Positions 6,592 to 14,902 of a DNA stretch of 14,902 nucleotides are shown piece after piece. Location: contig NZ_JBLKSS010000034.1 of assembly GCF_047607725.1 (NCBI RefSeq), positions 1 through 14,902 on the forward strand, written 5' to 3'. Positions within the stretch are counted from its first letter, which is position 1, and every line of letters starts with the position of its first letter. Source of the DNA: JBLKSS01 sp047607725 (GTDB lineage: Bacteria > Pseudomonadota > Gammaproteobacteria > Enterobacterales > Enterobacteriaceae). A model generated the notes under the pieces. That model saw only the letters and a list, made by a program, of their open reading frames with translations, made no database searches and was not told the DNA's origin. The position numbers and the translations under genes were made by a program.

Positions 6592-6647
6592 CCGGCAAGG
6601 AAAAGTTACAAGGTAACCTATTCCCGGCGGCACGGGATTGCTCTATA

Positions 6648-6663
6648 CTGGACAAATGACCAG
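6648..6663 (+). promoter_or_regulatory. LexA-box-like palindrome upstream of ydjM
   Basis: CTGGACAAATGACCAG has the CTG-N10-CAG spacing of an enterobacterial SOS box and lies 21 bases before the ydjM ATG. In E. coli ydjM is a LexA-regulated gene. The match is degenerate: canonical boxes have CTGT and ACAG, while this one has CTGG and CCAG. It could be a decayed operator. Confidence 0.4.
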
Positions 6664-6684
6664 CCATTTCGCGCCGTGCCGCCT

Positions 6685-7265
6685 ATGACCGCCGAAGGAC
6701 ATTTTATTTTTGCCTTGGCCAGCACCATTTTAGCCCAAAAAATGGCGCTCACGCCTGCACTGGCCCACGGTGATTGGTGGCACATATCGCCGGCGGATTA
6801 CTTACCTGCCTACTGCCGGATATCGACCACCCCAAATCGATGCTGGGGCAGCGATTGACCTGGCTGTCCGCGCCTATCGCCTGACTATGTGGGTATCGCG
6901 GCTTCACCCATAGCCTGCTGGCGATCATCGCCGGCATTCTCTTATTTACCCTGCGCCTGCCGCCGCAAAGCGTCATTCCCCCGGATGCGTTTCATGCCAT
7001 GATTATCGGCTATTTAAGCCATATCGCGGCGGATATGCTGACCCCGGCCGGCGTGCCGCTGCTGTGGCCCTGCCGCTGGCGGTTTCGCGTGCCGATCTTG
7101 AGCCCCGCCAAAGGCAACCAGCTCGAGCGATTGGTCTGTATCGCGGCGCTGATTTTCGCCCTGCAGCACCCGGAGGGCGCGCCGCTGGTACGGCATCCGG
7201 CGGTTTCCGAGTCCGTGCAGGCGCTCTGGCAGCGGGTGCGCGCCAGCCTATTGCCAGCCCCCTAA
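6685..7265 (+). pseudogene. ydjM: ydjM, inner-membrane hydrolase-family protein (frameshift, nonsense)
   Basis: YdjM belongs to the LexA-binding, inner-membrane-bound putative metal-dependent hydrolase family, about 196 residues; its biochemical role is unknown. The start MTAEGHFIFALAS at 6685 is that of E. coli. The frame is lost near 6795, after GDWWHI. Its continuation LLTCLLPDIDHPKSMLGQRL lies in another frame, which is then stopped by TGA 6882-6884 where arginine is expected (PIA stop LCGYRGFTHS). The rest (IIGYLSHIAADMLTPAGVPLLWPCRWRF, then KGNQLERLV) is open to 7265. The HRGFTHS motif here reads YRGFTHS, so a likely metal-site histidine is also lost. ydjM and katE are near neighbours in E. 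coli, and the order is kept here. Confidence 0.9.
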
Positions 7266-7611
7266 GAAGATCTGGCCGAGAGCACCGCCGACGGCGCAGG
7301 CTATCGTAACGATAGAGAAAGATTTGCCTGACGTTGCGGCCCAGGCGGCGCGCGGGTTGGCGCAGTCATTCCCTATTATTCACACTGTTATTTGCTTCCT
7401 AACCGCGGTTATTTTACGCCCGGCGCGACGATCGATATTCCTCTAACAGACTGTTTTACAGCGTGAATACGGCACGGCGTCAACAAAAACGCGGGCTATT
7501 GCCCTGAAAACGGTAAGGGAAATCTGTTCTATAGTTGATCCAGCCGATCCCAAAAGGCGGTGGTAAATCGCTACTTAACCGGTTGTAAACAGTGAGAGGA
7601 GCAACGTAGCC
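7266..7611. other. Intergenic region between ydjM and katE
   Basis: No gene is visible in these 346 bases. I searched by eye for remnants of the E. coli genes that separate ydjM and katE (tcyP, cedA) and recognised none. It holds a perfect short palindrome, CTATCGT-A-ACGATAG, at 7301-7315. Near katE there is a possible -10 (TATAGT at 7530-7535) with no good -35, as sigma-S promoters often look. The katE ribosome site GAGAGGAG lies about 10 bases before ATG 7612. Confidence 0.5.
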
Positions 7612-9804
7612 ATGTCGACACCCAAGGATCCTTCTGAGGCCCAGCAACGCCTGTCCCATCCTGCCCCAGCACCGGATGGCCGATCATCTTCCCTCGGCCT
7701 CGGCAGTCTAGCCCCCGATGACGGCAGCCACATGCCGCCGCCTGGCCCTTCCGAGCCGGGGAAACAGCCCACAGCCTCCGGTTCGGCCAAGTTCCCCAAG
7801 ACAACCAACGCTAAACTCGACGCGCTGGGGCCTCACCGCAAAAACGGTGAAAATCAGCCCCTGACTACCGATCAGGGAACCAAAATTTCCGATGATCAGA
7901 ATTCGCTGCGCGCCGGCAAGCGTGGACCCACGCTGCTGGAAGATTTCATCATGCGTGAGAAGATCACCCATTTTGATCATGAACGCATACCGGAACGTAT
8001 CGTGCATGCTCGCGGATCCGCCGCGCACGGCGTCTTTGAAGTCTATCGCCCGCTGACCGATATCACCAAAGCGGGCTTTCTGCGCGATCCGTCGGTCAAA
8101 ACGCCGGTGTATGTGCGGTTTTCCACCGTACAGGGGTCGCGTGGCTCCGCCGACACGGTGCGCGATATTCGCGGTTTTGCGGTGAAATTTTATACCCAGG
8201 AAGGCAACTTCGATCTGATCGGCAACAATACGCCGGTGTTTTTTATTCAGGATGCCCATAAATTTCCCGATTTCGTCCATGCGGTGAAACCTGAACCGCA
8301 CAACGAGATGCCGCAGGGCGGCCCCCCGCCCATGACAGCTTCTGGGATTATGTCTCGTTGCAGCCGGAAACGCTGCATAATGTCTTCTGGGCGATGTCGG
8401 ATCGCGGGATACCGCGCAGCCTGCGCACCATGGAAGGCTTTGGCATCCATACTTTCCGTCTGGTGAACGCCGAGGGTCAAAGCACCTTTGTCCGTTTCCA
8501 TTGGAAACCGGTTGCCGGAAAAGCGTCGCTGGTGTGGGATGAGGCGCAAAAAATTGCCGGTAAAGATCCGGATTTCCACCGCCGCGATTTGTGGGAAGCC
8601 ATTGAAGCCGGTGACTACCCGGAATGGGAACTGGGCTTGCAGCTGATCCCCGAGGAAGATGAACATAAGTTCGACTTCGACTTGCTTGATCCGACCAAAT
8701 TGATCCCCGAAGCGCTGGTGCCGGTGGAAATCGTGGGCAAGTTGACCCTTAACCGCAATCCGGATAACTTTTTTGCCGAAACGGAGCAGGTCGCGTTCCA
8801 TCCCGGCCATATCGTGCCCGGCATTGATTTTAGCAACGATCCCCTGCTGCAGGGACGGTTATTTTCCTATACCGACACCAAAATCCGCCGACTCGGCGGC
8901 AAAAATTTCCATTAAACTCCCATCAACCGCCCCGTGTGTCCTTATCATAATTTCCAACGCGCCGGCGGCCGAAAACGGCGGCTTTGAGACCTACCATGAA
9001 CGCATTGACGGCGAGAAAATTCGTCAGCGCAGCGACTCGTTCAACGAATACTTCGCCCATCCGTGTTTGTTCTGGCTTAGCCAAACGCCGGCCGAGCAAC
9101 AGCACATTATTGACACATTCAGTTTCGAGTTAGGCAAAGTCGCCCGGCCCTATATCCGCGAACGGTGATTGATTTGCTTACCCGGGTGGATGTCGATCTG
9201 GCAAGCCAGATCGCCGCCCGCCTCGGCTATCGTCTGTCCGACGAGGCTAAAAACACCGCGCCGCCGCCCGTGGTCAACGGCATCACCCGCGATCCCACCC
9301 TCAGCCTGTACGCGACCGGCCCCGGCGCGCTCAAGGGGCGGCTGGTGGCGCTTCTGGTCAGCAACGGGGTGGACGCCACCGATGTGCTGGCCGCGATGCA
9401 GGCTCTGAAGGCAGAAGGCGTTCACGCCAAGCTGCTGGCGTCGCACATGGGCAATCTGCTGGCGAGCGACGGCTCCACCCTGCCCATAGACGGCACCATC
9501 GAGGGCAATCCGTCGATTACGGTGGATGGCGTTGTGGTGCCAAATGGCAATCTCGACACGCTGTTACTGGATGGGGCGTCGCGCCATTACATCCTGGAAG
9601 CCTATAAGCACCTGAAACCCATCGCCCTCGGCGACGACGCCCGGCGGTTTAAACAACAGTTGGGGCTGAAGGACAGCGATAAATGAAGCAGGCATCAGCG
9701 AGGGCGCGGCGATTAGCGACAAGCTGATGCAGGCGTTCCTGGCGAATCTGCGTGAGCATCGCGTCTGGTCACGGCTCGCCAAAGCGGCCGCGGTGCCCGC
9801 TTGA
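7612..9804 (+). pseudogene. katE: katE, catalase HPII pseudogene with at least five lesions
   Basis: HPII is the large cytosolic, heme-d catalase that destroys hydrogen peroxide, normally expressed in stationary phase under sigma-S. The N-terminal extension, beta-barrel core and C-terminal flavodoxin-like domain are all recognisable along E. coli KatE (753 residues). Active-site residues are still readable: the His of VHARGSAAHG, the Asn of GNNTP and the heme-ligand Tyr of LFSYTDT. Lesions: a frameshift in a C-rich run near 8322-8331 (PQG to AHDSFWDY); TAA at 8913-8915 after GGKNFH; a deletion of about 86 bases with frame change near 8960 (NFQR joined to GGFETYHER); a one-base loss at 9165-9166 (RERVIDLL); and a further shift near 9681. 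The native end is TGA 9802-9804 after HRVWSRLAKAAAVPA. No catalase can be made. Confidence 0.95.
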
Positions 9805-9829
9805 TAGGGCGGCGCTGTCAGAGTCCTAC

Positions 9830-9862
9830 ACGGTAAGCGCCACGCGCGCTTACCGTTTTTTT
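9830..9862 (+). terminator. Rho-independent terminator after katE
   Basis: ACGGTAAGCGC at 9830-9840 and GCGCTTACCGT at 9846-9856 form a perfect 11-bp stem with a 5-base loop, followed by a run of seven T. It lies 25 bases after the katE stop in the same orientation and looks fully intact although the gene is dead. Confidence 0.9.
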
Positions 9863-10006
9863 GACCGCAGGCGACCATGTACGTCCCCGCCATTCCCCTG
9901 GCGACGGGCGCTGCGCCGCGAATCACTAGGTCTGCTCGCACCCTCATGTTAAGCTATTCGCACGGGCCGACATTCGGTGACAGGGGCAGGTGGAGGGCAA
10001 TAAACG

Positions 10007-10574
10007 ATGAAAATGAATCGTGCCGATCAAATACTCTCTGCCGCAGAAACGTGCGTCATGCAAAAAGGGTTTCATAACACGACAGTGCAGGAAATCGCCG
10101 TGATGGCGGGTATCAGCACCGGCCTGATTTACCGCTATTTCAAAGGGAAAAGTGACATCATTGAGGCGCTGGTGAACAACAAGGTGGTTCAGCGGCTACA
10201 GCAAAAAATGAAAGCCGACTCTCTTCTGGAGAGCGATAGCGCCCGGCTCACGCTCTTCGCCGGCGATACCGTCAACGCCGACACGCGGGACAGTATCGCG
10301 CTGATGCTGGCCATCTCGGCGGAAGCCAGCAGGAATGCCCACGTTCAGCACATCATCCACCGCGCTCATCTGACTCTACAGGAGGTATGCCTTTAGCCAT
10401 TTCAGAGCGCTGAACGCGAATGCCAAAGATAGTGAAATCCGCACGCGTCTGTATATTTTTTCCTTGATTATTGATGGCGTGATCATGCGTAAAAACGTGA
10501 ATATCGCCCAGCATAACACGGCCTTCTGGCCCATGGTCGACGATTTGATCCGGCAAATGAATTCAGCCGTCTAG
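10007..10574 (+). pseudogene. TetR-family regulator 1, frameshifted
   Basis: The N-terminal helix-turn-helix domain is clear: RADQILSAAETCVMQKGFHN, then TTVQEIAVMAGISTGLIYRYFKGKSDI. A GGAGGG ribosome site precedes ATG 10007. The frame ends at 10396 after LTLQEVCL. The ligand-binding part continues in another frame (HFRALNANAKDSEIRTRLYI, then DGVIMRKNVN) to TAG 10572-10574, so a single-base frameshift lies near 10380-10392. Total length would be about 190 residues, normal for TetR. The target is unknown. It sits convergent to regulator 2 and could have controlled the efflux operon or a lost neighbour. A truncated DNA-binding protein of 129 residues could still be made, but without much of its dimerisation surface. 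Confidence 0.85.
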
Positions 10575-10579
10575 CACAA

Positions 10580-10607
10580 GCCCCCGGGTCAGGCCGTTTG
10601 CGGGGGC
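10580..10607 (+). terminator. GC-rich hairpin after TetR regulator 1
   Basis: GCCCCCG (10580-10586) and CGGGGGC (10601-10607) form a perfect 7-bp GC stem 5 bases after the stop codon, with a 14-base loop. No T-run follows, so terminator activity is uncertain. Confidence 0.4.
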
Positions 10608-10665
10608 GGTCACCCGTTGCCAGGCGATCTCTCCGGCAACGCTGCGCCACCCCGGTCAAGGCCCC

Positions 10666-10684
10666 GACGCCACACAGTGGCGTC
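10666..10684. terminator. Hairpin between convergent tetR pseudogenes
   Basis: GACGCCAC (10666-10673) and GTGGCGTC (10677-10684) pair perfectly over 8 bp with a 3-base loop, just past the end of the minus-strand regulator. Its position between converging genes suits a bidirectional terminator, but it lacks a T-run on either side. Confidence 0.4.
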
Positions 10685-10690
10685 AGGGCG

Positions 10691-11274
10691 CTAGGCGCGC
10701 ACGGCTACTGACAAAAACCGCGTTACCACCGCAGTGATAGCGCTATCGATATCTTCTTCATGGAACGTCCGGCAAACCGCACTGTTGATAAGGGTTAACA
10801 GCAGTTCAATGCCCGCGCGGCGTCGGGTTTCGTCCTGTAACGACGCCGGCGGTGCGCCATGGTTGGCCAGCGCGTCGATAAGATCCTGTTCTTCCTGACG
10901 TAAAATCGACTGGAGGGTATCATTGCGCGAGGCTTCGGAGAACGTTTCAAGCAGTAAAACCCGTTCTCTCGCCGGCCAGTCAGACCAAAAAGGCGACTGG
11001 GGGAATAAAATCGCCGAGAAATCGGTCAAGGCGAGTAATTTCTCCGCGCGCAGGCGGTACCATTTTGCCCGGCGATCTGCCGCACCACCGCATCGATCAG
11101 CGCGTCCTTACTGTCAAAATAGCGATAGAGCTGCCCCGCGCTGAGGCCTGATTGTTGACTCAGCTCGGCCATCGTCGCGCCGTGGAAACCGGATTGAGCA
11201 AAGCTTTCTTTTGCGGCCTCAATGATTTGTGCACGGCGTTGCCTGTGAAAGTCCTCACCCGCTCCTTTTCTCAC
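10691..11274 (-). pseudogene. TetR-family regulator 2, frameshifted
   Basis: This is a TetR-family repressor of about 190 residues if restored. The DNA-binding domain reads RAQIIEAAKESFAQSGFHGA, then TMAELSQQSGLSAGQLYRYFDSKDALIDAVV. The first frame ends at 11026. The continuation AKWYRLRAEKLLALTDFSAILF runs in another frame to the stop at 10691-10693, placing a single-base frameshift near 11060-11066. The start is GTG at 11272-11274, with an AGGGGA ribosome site just upstream. It lies downstream of, and in the same direction as, the RND efflux genes, the usual place for a local efflux repressor. Control of that operon is inference. Confidence 0.85.
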
Positions 11275-11596
11275 CGCTTTCCCCTTATGAGTAATAATAC
11301 CTTGATGTGCAACGGGGCTATGTTACCTTGCTCCGCGTACAAGAAGAACCTCCCCGCGCAAGAAATGGCCTTAATACACCTGCACGCCCGCGGCCAGTGC
11401 CATCTTCGGTCGCACACGCTTTCCCAGGCGGCAAACGGGCGCGCGTTCTGGCGCGGCGGAATAAGACACGCTTCGTCCCGCATCATGGCCCAACGCCAAA
11501 CTTATCCCGCAACCGCCCTCGGCCCCCCTTGAACGCAGCAACGGGGCAGCATGGCATGGCGGCATGGCAGGACTTGTCGCGCCCCGCGCGGTTGCG
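11275..11596. other. Intergenic region between TetR regulator 2 and the efflux operon
   Basis: These 322 bases contain no gene I can support; the short frames have no recognisable content. A small cluster of ATGGC direct repeats occurs at about 11550-11568. The promoter of regulator 2 should be near its left edge, but I could not pick convincing -35 and -10 boxes. Confidence 0.4.
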
Positions 11597-13021
11597 TTAA
11601 AGCGCTAACCTTGATTCCGCCAGTGCTGTCCCGCCTCCCATCACTTTATAAAGCGTGATCAGATTTTGATAATACGCCAACTGAGTGCTCACTAATTGGG
11701 TCCTGGCGCTGTAGAGTTCCCGCTGGGCATCGAGCGCGTTTAAATAAGTATCGACGCCGTTTTGATATCGCAGATCGGCCAGATGATAATAGCGCCCGGC
11801 CGTGGCGACATATTCCGTATGGCCCGTCAACTGCGCGTTAATCGTGCCGCGGCGCGCCAGCGCGTCAGCCACTTCCTGGAAAGCGGTCTGTACCGCTTTT
11901 TCATAGGTCGCGACGTAAAGCTCTTTTTGCGCGCGGGTGTAATTCAGCGGCGCGGTATTGTAGCCGCCGGTAAATAACGGCAGCGAGACGCTAGGTGAAA
12001 AGGACCAGATGCCCGCACCGTGTTTAAACAATGAAGACAGCTCGGCGCTGCCCACCCCGGCTGACGTCATCAGGGAAATGGACGGGAAGAAATTGGCTCG
12101 CGCCGCGCCGATGCTGGCGTTTGCCGCCTTCAGATTGTGCTCCGCTTCCAGGACATCCGGCCGGTTTAGCAACACCTGCGATGAAATTTGTCGGCGGGCA
12201 TATCGCTGAGCGTGCCAGATAGTTGTTCAATGCCGTTGGGCAGGCACGCGCTGGCCCACCACCAGATCCAGCGCGTTCTTATCCTGCGCCACGCTGGTTT
12301 GATAGCTGGCGATATCGGCCATGGCGGATTGATAGGTGGTTTCAGCCGACGCCACATCGACCCCGGAGACGATGCCGTGCTGTAATTTTTTTTGCGTGAC
12401 CTCAAGGAATTGGCGCGCGCTTTGCGCCGTTTGCTGCGTAATCGCCAGGTTGCTTTGATCGGCGGCGAGCGCCAGCCAGTAATACACCGTATTGTACAGC
12501 ACGGTTAACCGGGTACTGCGCGCACCCGCCAGCGTGCCGAGGTAGGTTTCATACTGTTCCCGCGTCAAGCTCTGGTTTTTACCGAACAAATCCAGCTCAA
12601 AAGAACTGATGCTCCCCTCCGCCTACGGGCTTTAGCTTATCGCCGTCTGGTTGCCCTCGTCGGTCAGCGCGCGGGAACGGGTCCCCGACAGTTCCGCATC
12701 AACGGTGGGGAACAGATTCGATCGTTCTTCGCCATATTGCGCTTTGGCCGCTTTAACATCGGCCACGGCTTCGCGCAAATCGCGGCTGCTGTCCAACGCC
12801 ATGGCGACGGTCTGGCGCAACCGGGCGTCCAAAATGTAGTCTCGCCAGGCGATGTCTCGGTAATTGCTGCCCGGCGCGTGGCCGAGCGAAGCATAAGCGC
12901 CGCCCGTTGGCAGACCGTCCGGCACCGGCGCCGCCGGACGCGTATAGTGGGGATCCAGCGATAAACAGCCGCTCAGCAGCAGGGGCGCCACCATGATGAT
13001 TCGTCTTGCTAACATGTTCAT
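11597..13021 (-). pseudogene. OprM/NodT-type outer-membrane efflux lipoprotein, multiply broken
   Basis: This would be the TolC-like outer-membrane channel of a tripartite RND pump. The start MNMLARRIIMVAPLLLSGC carries a lipobox (LSGC, Cys 19), so the product was a lipoprotein of the OprM/NodT type, about 470 residues. Typical blocks remain: DPHYTRP, VADVKAAKAQYGEERSNLFP, FELDLFGKNQSLTREQYET, LLNRPDVLEAEHNLKAANA, ARANFFPSISL and the C-terminal QTAFQEVADALARR. Four lesions are visible: TAA at 12632-12634 and TAG at 12623-12625 in the same frame, a frameshift near 12238 (QRVPA to LPNGIEQL), and another near 12188 (DK to ISSQVLLNRPD). Its ATG overlaps the pump stop (ATGA at 13018-13021), showing translational coupling. 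Confidence 0.9.
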
Positions 13022-14734
13022 GCCCCCGTGTCCTCGTGGGTGGATTTAACGGGGTGATCCCCCTCAGTAATGCCAGGGAATATCCGCCTGACGATGACAA
13101 AAAACAGCGGCACCAGGAATATCGCCAGCAGCGTGGCGGTAATGATGCCGCCGATGATGCCGGTACCAATCACGATACGGTTATTGGCCCCTGCCCCGTC
13201 GACATCGCCAGCGGCAATACCCCGGCGGCGAACGCCCACGACGTCATCAGAATCGGCCGCAGCCGCATGGCGGCCGCATGCACCGCCGCGGCTATCAGGG
13301 TCTGGCCCTGGCGATAGCGTTCCTCGGCGAACTCCACAATCAAGATGGCATTTTTCGACGAAAGCCCAATGATGGTTAACAATGCGACCTGGAAGTAGAC
13401 ATCATTTTCCAAACCGCGCAACGTGATGGTCAGCAGCGATCCCACAACGCCAAGCGGTACCACCATCATAACCGAAAAGGGTACCGACCAGCTTTCATAC
13501 AGCGCCGCCAGACACAAGAACACCACCACCAGCGAAATGGCGTACAGCGACATCGCCTGATTGCCCGACAGACGTTCTTGATAGGACAACGCCGACCAGG
13601 CATGGGTACTGCCCGCGGGTAATTGCGCGGCCAGCGTCTCCATCTGGTTCATTGCGTTCCCCGAACTGCTGCCGGAAGCCGCCTCGCCCTGGATTTCGTA
13701 GGACGCCAGCCCGTTGTAGCGGGATAAGGTATCCGCACCGTAGATCCAGCGGGAGGTGGCGAAGGACGAAAACGGTACCATGGTGTCATTACCGTCGCTG
13801 TCCGTGCCTTTCACGAACCAGTGATTGATGTCCTCGGGTTTACTGCGAAAATCGGCGTCGCCTTGGATATACACTTTTTTTACCCGTCCGCGATCGGTAA
13901 AGTCGTTGACATAGGTTCCCCCCAGGGCGCTACTGAGGGTGTCGTTAATGTCGCTGACCGAGGTGCCGAGCGTCTCGGCTTTGTCATCATCGATATCGAC
14001 GCAACTGCGGTAAATCCGGCAGCGTGTTGGCGCGCACGCTGGAGAGCGTGGCGTCCTTGGCCGCGTTGGCGATCAGCTGATCGCGCAGTTTCAACAGTTG
14101 GCTGCGGTCGGTACCGGCGCGGGCCTGAAGTTCAAAAGTGAACCCGTTGGATTGCCCCAGGCCGGAAATGGCGGGCGGCGTTAAGACATACACCTGCGCA
14201 TCGCGCATGCCGGCAAAATGTTTCATCGCCCGCAACGCAATGGCGTCCGCCTCGTTTTCCGTGCCTTTACGATCGCTCCAGTTTTTCAGCGCGATAAACC
14301 CGACCCCGGCGTTTTGCCCGCTACCGGCGAAACTGAAACCGTTAACCAGCATGCCGACGTTGATATTGTCTTTCTCTTGGGTCAGGAAGTACTGCTGGAT
14401 CTCGCTGTGCACGTTGCGGGTGCGGCTCTCCGTGGCCCCCGGCGGCAGTTGGTACTGCACCATGATATAACCTTGATCTTCCGTCGGCAGGAAGCCGGTG
14501 GGCAATCGTAAATACATCACGGCGCAGGCCAGCAGCAAAACGGCATATAACAACAAATAGCGCATGGGGCCGTGAATAACGCGGCCGACGCGATTCTCAT
14601 AACGCGTTTGCAGCGCGTCATAATGACGGTTGAACCAGCCGAAAAAGCCTTTCTCGCTATGCTCATCGTCATGGGGTTTCAGAAAGCTGGCGCACAGCGC
14701 CGGCGTGAGGGCCAGCGCCACCACCACCAACAGG
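13018..14734 (-). pseudogene. AcrB-like RND efflux pump, N-terminally truncated and frameshifted
   Basis: This is an inner-membrane proton-driven drug exporter of the HAE-1 RND family (AcrB about 1049 residues). What remains corresponds to roughly AcrB residue 475 to the end, beginning VVVALALTPALCASFLKP. It continues through GFFGWFNR, LPTGFLPTEDQGYIMVQYQL and FSFAGSGQNAGV, then SYQERLSGNQAMSLYAISLV, LCLAALYESWSVPFSVM and KNAILIVEFAEE. Two single-base frameshifts break it, near 14000-14006 (PQLR to VDIDDDKAETLG) and near 13190-13205 (STGQG to GANNRIVIGTG). The N-terminal half and presumably the membrane-fusion gene upstream are separated by an IS21 end at about 14735. The closest named pump (AcrB, AcrF, MexB type) cannot be decided by eye. 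Confidence 0.92.
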
Positions 14735-14752
14735 TGCTGGTTCCGGTCACGT

Positions 14753-14840
14753 CCGATCACAGATTCCGATTTCACCCGATCACTGATTCCGGTCGCCCGA
14801 TCAGCGATTCCGATTCTGTCCGATCGCTCATCTTCTGTTC
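14753..14840 (+). repeat. IS21-type terminal tandem repeats
   Basis: CCGATC starts units at 14753, 14776, 14797 and 14820, spacings of 23, 21 and 23 bases. The first three units share CCGATCA followed by GATTCCG; the fourth is diverged. They are probably binding sites for the IstA transposase. Confidence 0.75.
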
Positions 14841-14879
14841 CGCCATACTCTGGAGACTTTTAGCTTCCTGGGGTATGGC

Positions 14880-14902
14880 ATGGCACGTAAAAAGAAGAAC
14901 GC
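14880..14902 (+). CDS. istA: Possible start of istA transposase (partial)
   Basis: ATG at 14880, preceded by GGGG at a plausible spacing, opens a frame reading MARKKKN at the window edge. A basic start of this kind, just inside the terminal repeats, fits IstA of some IS21 subgroups. Only seven full codons are present, so this rests on position. An alternative ATG at 14875 lies in another frame. Confidence 0.45.

Larger units (their letters stand above)
14735..14902 (+). mobile_element. End of an IS21-family element, running off the window
   Basis: Pump homology stops at about 14735, where sequence beginning TGCTGGTTCC starts. Four imperfect tandem copies of a roughly 22-bp motif follow, then a short AT-richer leader with a start codon. 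Multiple short terminal repeats in front of istA are characteristic of IS21-family ends, and IS21 termini begin with TG. The second end and the istA/istB genes lie beyond the window, so completeness cannot be judged. The family call is moderately confident. Confidence 0.7.

Noticed and set aside
7612..8466. A 284-codon frame that might be a shortened working catalase
   Set aside because: It ends in non-native residues after the frameshift near 8325 and lacks the heme-ligand tyrosine and most of the beta-barrel, so it cannot be active.
8247..8810. A 187-codon minus-strand open frame, and another at 7708-8301
   Set aside because: Both lie antisense to clear katE sequence and show no family resemblance. 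GC-rich third positions create such shadows.
14753..14840. Short regularly spaced repeats that could suggest a CRISPR array
   Set aside because: The period is only 21-23 bp with no room for spacers, and the position at an IS end before a start codon fits IS21 terminal repeats.

Overview
The window looks like chromosome from an enterobacterial insect endosymbiont of the Sodalis type. The recognisable genes match Escherichia-type proteins closely, but most are broken by nonsense codons, single-base frameshifts or deletions, and IS ends sit at the breaks. The degree of decay and the IS load would fit a recently host-restricted symbiont such as the Sitophilus primary endosymbiont. The species assignment is inference.

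Layout. (1) At 1-141 an IS-like end truncates gpsA. It is followed on the minus strand by the intact block yibN-grxC-secB, reading into the gpsA stump. (2) On the plus strand are a gpmI 3' scrap, envC (one nonsense, one frameshift) and an intact yibQ with a repeat-expanded tail. This is the E. coli order cysE-gpsA-secB-grxC-yibN / gpmI-envC-yibQ, with gpmI almost wholly deleted. (3) A family-4-type glycosyltransferase pseudogene (4386-5316) is cut by a 772-bp IS66-type element. The element has perfect 18-bp terminal inverted repeats, broken tnpA, truncated tnpB and no tnpC. (4) On its other side lie the 3' two-thirds of kduD, a ydjM pseudogene and a katE (catalase HPII) pseudogene with at least five lesions. 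ydjM and katE are near neighbours in E. coli but far from gpsA-yibQ, so the IS66 relic marks a chromosomal rearrangement point. (5) Two convergent TetR-family pseudogenes follow. (6) On the minus strand is a decayed RND efflux operon, an AcrB-like pump translationally coupled to an OprM/NodT-type outer-membrane lipoprotein. The pump's N-terminal half is cut off by the end of an IS21-family element that runs off the right edge.

How the genes work together: the genes that look intact are secB (export chaperone), grxC (glutaredoxin 3), yibN (rhodanese) and yibQ (predicted polysaccharide deacetylase). Glycerol-3-phosphate synthesis (gpsA), a phosphoglycerate mutase (gpmI), amidase activation (envC), peroxide defence (katE) and drug efflux are all inactivated here. 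I found no RNA gene, CRISPR array or phage gene, and no convincing new defence or biosynthetic system. The interest lies in the mechanism and pattern of genome decay.
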